A stretch of DNA of 9,041 bases from an uncultured Veillonella sp. (GTDB lineage Bacteria; Bacillota; Negativicutes; Veillonellales; Veillonellaceae), in the NCBI RefSeq assembly GCF_934230905.1, contig NZ_CAKQFJ010000046.1:1-9041 (forward strand). Direction: 5' to 3'. Both the position numbers and the translations under genes were made by a program. Position 1 is the first letter of the stretch, and the number at the start of each line of letters is the position of its first letter. The notes below the pieces were generated by a model that searched no databases, was not told where the DNA came from, and saw nothing but the letters and a program-made list of their open reading frames with translations. Of the stretch, positions 1 to 5,623 are shown one piece after another.

Positions 1-561
1 CCTGTAATCATCGGTGTAGACCCTGCATGGACTGGTGGCGATACGCTAGAAATTGTCATGAGGAATGGTAACTATATGAAATGTTTAGCTACCATTGAAA
101 AGAATGATGATGATATGCGTATGGCTAACCTTATTGCTAAATTTGAGGATGAATACAAAGCAGATGCAGTATTTATCGACCAAGGGTACGGCACTGGTAT
201 TTACAGTATCGGTAAGTCGATGGGCAGAAAATGGCGGTTAGTTGCCTTTGGTGGTGCATCGCCTAACAATATGTATCTCAATATGAGAGCATATATGTGG
301 GGAGAAATGAAAGAATGGCTGAAAGAGGGCGGTTCAATTCCTAATGAGCAAGGATTGTATGATGACCTCGTAGGGCCAGAAGCGATCATTGATAAAAACG
401 GCCGTATTCAACTAGAGAGCAAAAAAGACATGAAAGAGCGTGGCTTACCATCACCAAATAAAGGAGATGCATTAGCCTTGACCTTTGCATTTAGGGTCAC
501 TAAAAAAGTAAATGGCAATCACAGAAGAGTAGCTAATACAGAGTACAAACCATTTGAGTAA
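1..561 (+). CDS. Terminase large subunit, C-terminal nuclease part (5' truncated by window)
   Basis: This is the 3' end of the DNA-packaging motor gene. The frame is open from base 1, so 186 residues are visible and the ATPase half with the Walker motifs lies upstream of the window. The visible part is the RNase H-like nuclease domain that cuts concatemeric DNA at the start and end of packaging. Its expected acidic metal ligands are present: D7 in GVDPAW, D60 in VFIDQGYGTG, and D156 in the late GDALALTF motif. The segment LESKKDMKERGLPSPNKGD, just before that last motif, is typical of terminases from podoviruses and related prophages. The gene ends in TAA at 559-561, just upstream of the next small gene. 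The domain call is secure. Whether packaging is headful or cos-type cannot be read from this fragment. Confidence 0.93.
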   Translation, partial: PVIIGVDPAWTGGDTLEIVMRNGNYMKCLATIEKNDDDMRMANLIAKFEDEYKADAVFIDQGYGTGIYSIGKSMGRKWRLVAFGGASPNNMYLNMRAYMWGEMKEWLKEGGSIPNEQGLYDDLVGPEAIIDKNGRIQLESKKDMKERGLPSPNKGDALALTFAFRVTKKVNGNHRRVANTEYKPFE

Positions 562-567
562 AGGGGG
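560..567 (+). promoter_or_regulatory. Ribosome binding site AAAGGGGG
   Basis: This G-run Shine-Dalgarno overlaps the terminase stop codon and lies 7 bases before the ATG at 575. It favours that ATG over the in-frame ATG at 569 (only 1 base away) and over the TTG at 554, which is upstream of the site. The same G-run type recurs before the cement and gp11-like genes. Confidence 0.7.
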
Positions 568-574
568 AATGCAA

Positions 575-766
575 ATGTGTATGAAAGCTAAAGCACCAGA
601 CATACAACAACCAGCACCAGCACCAGTTGCACAAACTGATGACATGACGCAAAAGAGAGATGAACAATGGTTCACCGATAAAAAGCGTAAGAAAGCTGGG
701 TATGATAGTACAATTTTAGCTAGTGCGTTGAATCAAGCGACAGGCAAAACAACATTAGGCGGTTAA
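575..766 (+). CDS. Small Met-Cys phage protein of unknown function between terminase and portal
   Basis: This is a 63-residue protein whose function I do not know. From the chosen ATG it begins MCMKAKAPD, followed by a proline/alanine stretch (QQPAPAPVAQ, coded by repeated CCAGCA units near 610-624). A charged, lysine-rich middle comes next, and the tail STILASALNQATGKTTLGG closes it. From memory, many podovirus genomes carry a similar tiny protein in this neighbourhood, with an N-terminal Met-Cys, a Pro/Ala-rich linker and a C-terminal motif resembling STLLTG...KTLLG; that resemblance is recalled, not computed. The start at 575 is chosen for its 7-base spacing from AAAGGGGG. A TTG at 554 or ATG at 569 would extend it by 7 or 2 residues. 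The stop lies one base before the portal ATG, so it is probably translated with the head genes. It could be a minor virion component; this is inference. Confidence 0.72.
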   Translation: MCMKAKAPDIQQPAPAPVAQTDDMTQKRDEQWFTDKKRKKAGYDSTILASALNQATGKTTLGG

Positions 767-767
767 T

Positions 768-2489
768 ATGAGTACTATTCTATCGAGTTTAGCAAGGCAA
801 CCAACAGAAAAGGTAGTCAAAAAGCCTAGAGACTACAAGAAAATAAAGACAAAGTTTAATCAAATGTTTATCAATCGCCAAAAGTACGTTGATAAATGGA
901 AAATGATTAGAGACTATCAACTACCATTTCTTGGTGTATTTGATGGCGAACAAGACCAATCAAAGTTGTATACCGATAAAATCCTTACTGGGATTGCGTG
1001 GGAAAGTTGCCAGATATTTGCCAGTGGTGTAATGAGTGGAATGACACCGCCTAGCCGTAAATGGTTTAAACTCACTATGGAAAATACGGATATGGCGGCG
1101 AATAGTGATGTAGCGGAAGTATTAGATGAACGTGAAGAAATATTGTATGCAGTATTTGCAAAATCCAATTTCTACAATGTGGTTCACCAAGTCTATATGG
1201 AGTTACCATTTGGACAAGCCCCTATGTCAATCATGCCAGATAAGAAAACAGGTGTACGATTTACATCATATCCAATCGGAACATACGCATTAGAATGTAA
1301 TGCGAATGGTGAGGTTAATACGTTTGGTAGAAAGTATAATATGACATGCGACCAAATCGTTGAAGAGTTTGGATATGATAATTGTACCGATACTATCAAG
1401 AGTGCATATGATGACGGCAAGGGCAATGCATCTACCTATACTGTGTGTTGGTTGGTATGTGAGAACAAAGACCGCAACGGAAAAATAGGCAACAAGAACA
1501 TGCCTTATTCCTCTATTTACTGGGTTGAGGGGAGTAGAGATGATGAAATCTTGCGACATAGTGGCTTTGAGGAATGGGCGATACCAATTGCAAGACACAC
1601 AACACATGATCTCAATGGTTATGGCAAAGGTAGTGCATGGTTTGCACAATCTGATGCAATGATGTTGCAGAAACTGGAATTAGACCGACTAACCGCTATT
1701 GAGTTAGGAGTGAAACCACCAATGGCCGTAACATCCGATGTAATTGGTAGTGTATCACTATTTCCGGGCGGTATAACCGAAGTCGATACAGGCGGTAAGG
1801 TTGAACCTATCTTTAACGTAGGTATCAATCTCGATTGGATAATGCAACAAATCATTGAAGTTAAAGACAGTATCAAGCGTGCATATAGTGCTGACTTATT
1901 CCTAATGCTCGATAATATGGACAATGGACAAATGACGGCAAGGGAAGTTATGGAACGCACGCAAGAGAAATTACAACAATTAGGGCCTGTGGTTGAAAGG
2001 TTATTATCTGAATTTCTTAATCCGATTATTGAACGCACCTATGCGATACTAGATCGTGCTGGTGTATTTCCACCAATTCCAGATGAAATGGCGGAACAGT
2101 TAAACGGACAAGACGTGAAGATTGAATACATTTCACCATTAGCACAGGCACAGAAAGTATCTTCATTAACTTCAATCGAACAGTATTTTGCGTTCCTTAT
2201 GTCATTAGCACAGGGAAATCCAAATATCTTGCAGAAATTCAATTTTGAAGAAGCAGCGGATTATTATGGTGTTAACCTCGGTGTACCTGCAAAAGTAATT
2301 GTATCCAATGACGAATACGATGCTAAGTTACAAGAACAACAACAGGCACAACAAGAACAAGAGGAACAAGTACAAATGATGCAAGCGGCACAATTAGCAC
2401 CTCAAATGGCTAGTGCTGCTAAACAAGCAACCGATGCAGCAAATGATGGAAACCCTGTTATGCAACAGTTAATGGGAATGGGGTACTAG
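768..2489 (+). CDS. Portal (head-to-tail connecting) protein, T7 gp8-type family
   Basis: The portal forms the dodecameric ring at the special capsid vertex. It nucleates head assembly and is the channel for DNA packaging and exit. At 573 residues it is close to the size of T7 gp8 (536). Family-like blocks appear in order: an N-terminal region with DYQLPFLGVFDGE (about 48-60), then IFASGVMSGMTPPSRKWFKL (about 82-101), a central block around GSAWFAQSDAMMLQKLELDR (288-307), and the helical GQMTAREVMERTQEKL (387-402) followed by LGPVVERLLSEFLNPI. After residue 520 the protein turns into a glutamine-rich, probably coiled-coil tail (LQEQQQAQQEQEEQVQMMQ) ending in PVMQQLMGMGY. The ribosome site AGGCGG lies 5 bases before the ATG. 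The stop codon abuts the next start codon, consistent with coupled translation. This matches the Head-tail_con (phage head to tail connecting protein) family. The call is confident from order, size and motifs. Confidence 0.95.
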   Translation: MSTILSSLARQPTEKVVKKPRDYKKIKTKFNQMFINRQKYVDKWKMIRDYQLPFLGVFDGEQDQSKLYTDKILTGIAWESCQIFASGVMSGMTPPSRKWFKLTMENTDMAANSDVAEVLDEREEILYAVFAKSNFYNVVHQVYMELPFGQAPMSIMPDKKTGVRFTSYPIGTYALECNANGEVNTFGRKYNMTCDQIVEEFGYDNCTDTIKSAYDDGKGNASTYTVCWLVCENKDRNGKIGNKNMPYSSIYWVEGSRDDEILRHSGFEEWAIPIARHTTHDLNGYGKGSAWFAQSDAMMLQKLELDRLTAIELGVKPPMAVTSDVIGSVSLFPGGITEVDTGGKVEPIFNVGINLDWIMQQIIEVKDSIKRAYSADLFLMLDNMDNGQMTAREVMERTQEKLQQLGPVVERLLSEFLNPIIERTYAILDRAGVFPPIPDEMAEQLNGQDVKIEYISPLAQAQKVSSLTSIEQYFAFLMSLAQGNPNILQKFNFEEAADYYGVNLGVPAKVIVSNDEYDAKLQEQQQAQQEQEEQVQMMQAAQLAPQMASAAKQATDAANDGNPVMQQLMGMGY

Positions 2490-2807
2490 ATGAAACAAAA
2501 AAGAGATTATATGCGAGAACGTGATATTGAAGCGTTGAACCACGTACTGAGTACTAAACTCGGTAGGTGGTTTTTTTATCGCATATTGGATAGAGCGAAA
2601 CTGAATAGCCAATCATTCACAGGCAACAGTACAACCTTCTTTAACGAGGGGATGAGGGCTATTGCTATTTCTTTGCAAAGTGATTTGGGAAGGATTGGCG
2701 ATGGTATAGAGGGTGTTAAAAAATATCACCTAGCACAAATCGAAAATATTCAGATGCAAAAATATTTCAAGAATTTAGAACAAAGTGAATTAGAGAAAGG
2801 TGAATAA
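2490..2807 (+). CDS. Bbp19-like small phage protein, function unknown
   Basis: This 105-residue basic, mostly helical protein starts directly after the portal stop codon. GGGG at 2480-2483, inside the portal gene, gives 6-base spacing. A second in-frame ATG at 2511 is a weaker option. The core resembles the Bbp19 family named after Bordetella phage BPP-1: a GRWFFYRILDRAKL block (about 26-39) followed by SFTGNSTTFFNEGMRAIA (about 42-59). Members typically read GRR-x-LW-LL, then FTGNS-TFF-EG-R. The family sits between portal and scaffold or capsid genes, as here, but I know of no assigned activity; an assembly role is a guess from position. The final third is an amphipathic helix-like segment rich in Gln, Lys and Glu. 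The 5' part of the gene contains a terminator-like hairpin, listed separately. Confidence 0.78.
   Translation: MKQKRDYMRERDIEALNHVLSTKLGRWFFYRILDRAKLNSQSFTGNSTTFFNEGMRAIAISLQSDLGRIGDGIEGVKKYHLAQIENIQMQKYFKNLEQSELEKGE
2538..2577 (+). terminator. Possible intragenic rho-independent terminator or attenuator
   Basis: Bases 2540-2551 pair with 2559-2570 (CCACGTACTGAG against CTCGGTAGGTGG). This gives 11 pairs, one of them a T-G wobble, plus a single G-G mismatch, around the 7-base loop TACTAAA. AA at 2538-2539 can extend the stem into the T-run. Seven T residues follow directly (2571-2577), the layout of an intrinsic terminator. It lies about 50-90 bases inside the Bbp19-like gene on the sense strand and codes for the conserved GRWFFY part of that protein. 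Ribosomes would disrupt it, so it may act only when translation is poor, or it may be a coincidence of coding constraint. Confidence 0.45.
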
Positions 2808-2809
2808 CC

Positions 2810-3430
2810 ATGGCAGAAGAACTAGAACAAGGCACGAATAATAACACAGGTAGTGCAGATGGTGGTACACCACAGGACACGAACACACAAGACCAACCAA
2901 ATACGATTTTAGGCGGTGGCGGTGATACTAACACCGACCAACACGCAGAACCTATTGTATATGATTTCTCAACTGCATTTGAGGGTGGCGAAGTAGATCA
3001 AACCATCGCAGATGAGTTTTCCAAAATGCTAAATGGTGTAGGTGCTACACAAGAGCAAGCATTAGAGATGGCTAAGTTTGGTAATCAATATGCTACTAAT
3101 CTTGTAACTGCTTATGAAAATCAAAAGCAAGAAGCATTGAAAGCACAATACAAAGGGTATGCAGATAACGCTCGTGAGGTATTAGGCAATAAGTTTGATG
3201 ATACTGTCAGCCAAGCGGCCGCAGGTGTTGAAGCAGTAGAAAAGACTATTCCTAATATCCGTGAAATCCTAGCTGAAAATGGCTTGGGTAATCGTGTAGA
3301 AGTAATTCAACTATTCGCACATATTGCCAATATGGCAAGCGAAGATAACAACGCAGGGAACGGACAAGGCGGTAGCACATACATTTCCGAAGAGGAACGT
3401 GCAAAAATGCTTTATCCATCTATGAAGTAA
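2810..3430 (+). CDS. Capsid scaffold-like (assembly) protein
   Basis: This 206-residue acidic, low-hydrophobicity protein directly precedes the major capsid gene, the standard place of a scaffolding protein (compare T7 gp9 before gp10). Residues 1-45 are a disordered, Asn/Gly/Thr/Asp-rich leader including a GGGG run. A short YDFSTAFEGGEVDQTIADEF motif follows at about 51-70, then GATQEQALEMAKFGNQYA and a long helical, Gln/Glu/Lys-rich stretch of coiled-coil character. The C-terminus EEERAKMLYPSMK looks like the short capsid-binding tail seen in related scaffolds, though that role is inferred. AAAGGTG at 2796-2802 is 7 bases before the ATG and overlaps the end of the upstream gene. I see no protease signature, so a scaffold is preferred over a maturation protease. 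Sequence in this class is poorly conserved, and the call rests mainly on position and composition. Confidence 0.8.
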   Translation: MAEELEQGTNNNTGSADGGTPQDTNTQDQPNTILGGGGDTNTDQHAEPIVYDFSTAFEGGEVDQTIADEFSKMLNGVGATQEQALEMAKFGNQYATNLVTAYENQKQEALKAQYKGYADNAREVLGNKFDDTVSQAAAGVEAVEKTIPNIREILAENGLGNRVEVIQLFAHIANMASEDNNAGNGQGGSTYISEEERAKMLYPSMK

Positions 3431-3435
3431 TTAAT

Positions 3436-3443
3436 AAGAGGAG
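3436..3443 (+). promoter_or_regulatory. Strong ribosome binding site for the major capsid gene
   Basis: AAGAGGAG lies 6 bases before the ATG at 3450, in a 19-base gap. It is among the best Shine-Dalgarno matches in the window, as expected for the most abundant virion protein. Confidence 0.75.
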
Positions 3444-3449
3444 TATTAA

Positions 3450-4433
3450 ATGGCAACAATTGGAACTATGAACCCTACATTATTAGATGTGCAATCTCGA
3501 TTAGATCCTAATAATGCAATTGCACAAATCATCGAAATGATGAACCAAACAAATGAAATCGTACAAGATATAACTATGATTGAAGGTAATTTGCCAACAG
3601 GTCATAAAACAACTGTACGTACTGGTTTACCAGAAGCAACATGGAGAATGCTTAACTATGGTGTTAAACCTAGCAAATCCAAAACAAAACAAGTTACAGA
3701 TACTTGCGGTATGTTGGAAGCATATGCAGAAATCGACAAATCCTTAGCTGATTTGAATGGCAATTCCGCATCATTCCGACTTTCCGAGGATTATGCTTTC
3801 CTTGAAGCCATGAACCAAGAATGGGCCTCTACATTATTCTATGGTGATGAAAATTCCCCAGAAAAATTTGTAGGCCTTGCAGCACGTTATAACGATAAAT
3901 CCGCAGAAAGCGGTAAAAACATTATCGATGCTGGTGGTACTGCAAATCTTACATCCATTTATCTTGTAGTGTGGAGCAAAAATACTGTTCATGGTATCTA
4001 TCCTAAAGGTTCTACTGGTGGTATTTCTCATGAAGATTTGGGTGTACAAACTTTAACAGACCCAGATGGTGGCCTTTATCAAGGTTATCGTACGCATTAC
4101 AAACTCGATACAGGCTTAACTGTGCGTGATTGGAGATATGTTGTACGTATCGCAAATATTGATGTTACTGCATTAACTAAAGATGCTAAAACTGGTGCTG
4201 ATTTGATTAATCTCATGATTAAAGCGGAAGAACTTATCCCTAATATGAATGTGGGCCGTGCAGCATGGTATATGAACCCAACTGTACGTACATTCTTACG
4301 TATGCAAAAGAACGAAGCTCACAAATACACGATTTCTGAAGATCAAGAAATGGGTCATACAGTGGTTCGTGCAAATGGTATTCCAGTACGCAAAACTGAC
4401 GCGTTATTGTCTACTGAAGCACGTGTACAATAA
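3450..4433 (+). CDS. Major capsid protein, epsilon15 gp7 / BPP-1-type family
   Basis: This 327-residue protein should form the icosahedral shell with an HK97-like fold. The start MATIGTMNPTLLDVQSRLDP, the segment LPTGHKTTVRTGLPEATWRM (about 50-69), the following YGVKPSKSKTKQVTDTCGML, and EDYAFLEAMNQEWASTLFYG (about 113-132) match my recollection of the major capsid proteins of Salmonella phage epsilon15 (gp7) and Bordetella phage BPP-1. Length is in that family's range. The middle AGGTANLTSIYLVVWSKNTV and the late IPNMNVGRAAWYMNPTVRTF are also typical. Context agrees: scaffold before, cement protein after. Arginine codons are dominated by CGT (10 of 15), unlike the tail genes, as expected for high expression. 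No N-terminal propeptide or maturation cleavage site is evident. Confidence 0.92.
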   Translation: MATIGTMNPTLLDVQSRLDPNNAIAQIIEMMNQTNEIVQDITMIEGNLPTGHKTTVRTGLPEATWRMLNYGVKPSKSKTKQVTDTCGMLEAYAEIDKSLADLNGNSASFRLSEDYAFLEAMNQEWASTLFYGDENSPEKFVGLAARYNDKSAESGKNIIDAGGTANLTSIYLVVWSKNTVHGIYPKGSTGGISHEDLGVQTLTDPDGGLYQGYRTHYKLDTGLTVRDWRYVVRIANIDVTALTKDAKTGADLINLMIKAEELIPNMNVGRAAWYMNPTVRTFLRMQKNEAHKYTISEDQEMGHTVVRANGIPVRKTDALLSTEARVQ

Positions 4434-4434
4434 T

Positions 4435-4440
4435 AGGGGG
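4435..4440 (+). promoter_or_regulatory. Ribosome binding site AGGGGG before the cement gene
   Basis: The G-run follows the capsid stop codon by one base and lies 7 bases before the ATG at 4448. It can pair with the usual 16S tail using one G-U pair, and it is one of three such sites in the window. Confidence 0.65.
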
Positions 4441-4447
4441 TAACTAC

Positions 4448-4804
4448 ATGTATATCGATAAACAAAATACATTTTTCTACAAACAAGCTGTAACAGCTAA
4501 TGTCAGCTCCGATGTTGTTATGAATGGCAACGGCGGTGATGCTGAGAAATCTTTGTGGCTAGTAATCCGCATCGACAAAGATGTAACTGGTACACCATTA
4601 TTTAACTTGTATACTTCTAACACAGAAAACATCGCAAATGCAGTATTGTTGCATGGTATCACGCTAGGGGCTAATGCGAAAGCAGGCACTAAAGTTGCGG
4701 TGCGATTGTCAAGTGGTGCTAAAAAGTACTTGAAACTCAATGCTAATAACATGACCGCAGGTACAATTACTGCATTCTTGACACCTGATGTACGTTTAGT
4801 ATAG
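4448..4804 (+). CDS. Capsid decoration/cement protein (Bbp16-like)
   Basis: This 118-residue protein lies 14 bases after the major capsid gene. Its alternating hydrophobic pattern suggests a small beta-sandwich. Features I associate with the BPP-1 Bbp16-type cement proteins (and by position with epsilon15 gp10) are: an early Asp followed by QAVTANVSSDVVMNG (about 13-27), a central SLWLVIRIDKDVTGTPLFNL (about 35-54), and a closing KKYLKLNANNMTAGTITAFL strand pair ending in a polar PDVRLV. Such proteins sit on the outside of the shell and staple capsomers after expansion. No signal peptide or membrane segment is present. The family match is from memory of the pattern. The position, size and fold type support it well, but the exact family should be confirmed by profile search. 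Confidence 0.75.
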   Translation: MYIDKQNTFFYKQAVTANVSSDVVMNGNGGDAEKSLWLVIRIDKDVTGTPLFNLYTSNTENIANAVLLHGITLGANAKAGTKVAVRLSSGAKKYLKLNANNMTAGTITAFLTPDVRLV

Positions 4805-4814
4805 GAGTAAAAAT

Positions 4815-4976
4815 ATGAAATATATTGTAAAAACAAAATGCTACCATAATACACATGGTTTGTTACAAGAAGGTGAAATCGTAGAATTAACTGCTGATGA
4901 AGTTAAAGAATACGATAAGAAATATTTCGCTAGTTTGTTTGATGCTATTGAAGAAGAAGATAAACCAGAAGAATAA
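4815..4976 (+). CDS. Small acidic phage protein (53 aa), unknown function
   Basis: This short gene lies between the cement gene and the terminator. The ATG at 4815 has TAGGAG (4802-4807) 7 bases upstream, overlapping the cement stop codon, and the frame runs 53 codons to TAA at 4974-4976. The protein starts MKYIVKTKCYHNTHGLLQEG, continues EIVELTADEV, and ends in a strongly acidic tail (IEEEDKPEE). The pattern of a short strand, a Gly-Glu turn, a second strand and then a helix resembles many tiny head-completion or capsid-associated proteins, but I do not recognise a named family. Codon choice and the clear ribosome site argue that it is real. It is the last gene of the head transcription block, so it should be made at the same high level as capsid and cement. 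A virion or assembly role is inferred from position only. Confidence 0.8.
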   Translation: MKYIVKTKCYHNTHGLLQEGEIVELTADEVKEYDKKYFASLFDAIEEEDKPEE

Positions 4977-4982
4977 TTTAAT

Positions 4983-5009
4983 GAGGGGTGCTTATGCATC
5001 CCTCTTTTT
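4983..5009 (+). terminator. Rho-independent terminator after the head gene block
   Basis: GAGGGGTGC (4983-4991) pairs with GCATCCCTC (4996-5004), a 9-bp GC-rich stem with one G-T wobble and the loop TTAT, followed by TTTTT at 5005-5009. It occupies the only sizeable intergenic gap of the window (4977-5027) and separates the capsid cassette from the tail genes. The tail genes show no obvious promoter of their own, so they probably depend on readthrough. Confidence 0.9.
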
Positions 5010-5015
5010 CATTAT

Positions 5016-5023
5016 AAAGGGGG
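5016..5023 (+). promoter_or_regulatory. Ribosome binding site AAAGGGGG before the gp11-like gene
   Basis: This site is identical to the one at 560-567. It lies only 4 bases before the ATG at 5028 and just after the terminator T-run. Confidence 0.65.
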
Positions 5024-5027
5024 CAAT

Positions 5028-5621
5028 ATGACACCTACTGATATATGCAATATGGCTTTATCTTTAATCAATGGTGGTAGGATATATAGCCTTGATGAAG
5101 AAAACGAAACAGCTAGACAATGTAGATTGCATTATGAGATTACACGCAAAATGCTATTATCCCAATATGAATGGAACTTTGCACGAAAGCGTGAAGAATG
5201 TATTCAATCTGAGCATAAGCTAGCTGGATATAAGTACGTATATGCTTACCCCGAAAAGTGCTTACGTATTTTAGGGGTTATTCCTAAAGGTGAACGATTT
5301 AGAGCGGAAAGCCAAAAGGAATATGATGTGTTTACTTTTGACGATAACACAAAGTACATAGTAAGTGATGTACCTCTTGCGTATATTGACTATGTGTATG
5401 ATGTGAAAGATATAGATATATTTAGTCCTGTATTTATTCAAGCGTTGAAGTCTAAAATGGGTTCTGATTTAGCTATGCCATTAACTGGTAATAGTGGCTT
5501 ATTCGACCAATGCTACAAGTTGTATCAAGCAGCAATGCAAGAAGCTAAATCATTGAGTGCTAAAGAACGTAGGCAAGATATGCCTTTTATTTCTAACTAT
5601 GTAAAAGCAAGGAGTTGGTAA
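5028..5621 (+). CDS. Tail tubular protein A / head-tail adaptor (T7 gp11-like)
   Basis: This 197-residue protein is almost the same length as T7 gp11 (196). In T7, gp11 forms a dodecameric ring joining the portal to the nozzle. The N-terminus carries the family hallmark: TPTDICNMALSLINGGRIYS followed by LDEENETARQCRLHYEITRK and MLLSQYEWNFARKREE, in other words an ICN-AL start, an 'ETA-C--Y' helix and a W-FA helix, within residues 2-58. The middle AYPEKCLRILGV (about 74-85) is the usual short strand segment. The C-terminal half (about 130-190) is a helical bundle with many Lys, Ala and Gln, as in the family. The next gene begins three bases after this stop, consistent with joint expression with its structural partner, the gp12-like nozzle. 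No odd features are seen. Confidence 0.9.
   Translation: MTPTDICNMALSLINGGRIYSLDEENETARQCRLHYEITRKMLLSQYEWNFARKREECIQSEHKLAGYKYVYAYPEKCLRILGVIPKGERFRAESQKEYDVFTFDDNTKYIVSDVPLAYIDYVYDVKDIDIFSPVFIQALKSKMGSDLAMPLTGNSGLFDQCYKLYQAAMQEAKSLSAKERRQDMPFISNYVKARSW
5609..5614 (+). promoter_or_regulatory. Ribosome binding site AAGGAG that sets the gp12-like start
   Basis: It is 9 bases before the ATG at 5624. The upstream in-frame TTG at 5615 directly abuts this site and cannot use it, so the protein should begin MKPMYISQLAF. The site lies inside the last codons of the gp11-like gene. Confidence 0.7.
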
Positions 5622-5623
5622 TC

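Noticed and set aside
554..574. TTG start that would overlap terminase and add residues MSKGG to the small protein
   Set aside because: The only good ribosome site lies downstream of this TTG. The ATG at 575 has correct spacing and gives a Met-Cys start.
610..624. CCAGCA repeat units in the small Met-Cys gene as a possible phase-variation tract
   Set aside because: There are only about two and a half 6-base units. Gain or loss would stay in frame and only change the Pro/Ala linker length.
1290..2038. Open frames of 119 and 139 codons on the minus strand opposite the portal gene
   Set aside because: They are shadows of the portal frame with Ile/Ser/Cys-rich, unpatterned sequence. They have no supporting context in an all-plus-strand operon.
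2325..2390. CAA/CAG-rich repetitive stretch at the portal C-terminus
   Set aside because: It is irregular and explained by the glutamine-rich coiled-coil tail common in portal proteins. It is not a true tandem DNA repeat.
2570..2579. Seven-T run as a programmed -1 frameshift site in the Bbp19-like gene
   Set aside because: In the reading frame the run splits as TTT TTT T, preceded by G, and does not give a proper X XXY YYZ heptamer in register. The -1 product would not join a neighbouring gene. The terminator-like reading fits better.
3215..3222. GC-only octamer palindrome GCGGCCGC in the scaffold-like gene
   Set aside because: It is striking in AT-rich DNA, but it simply codes for Ala-Ala within an alanine-rich helix. 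No second copy or context suggests a function.
5011..5020. TATAAA as a -10 promoter box before the gp11-like gene
   Set aside because: No reasonable -35 element lies 16-18 bases upstream; that space is the terminator stem. The bases also overlap the ribosome site.
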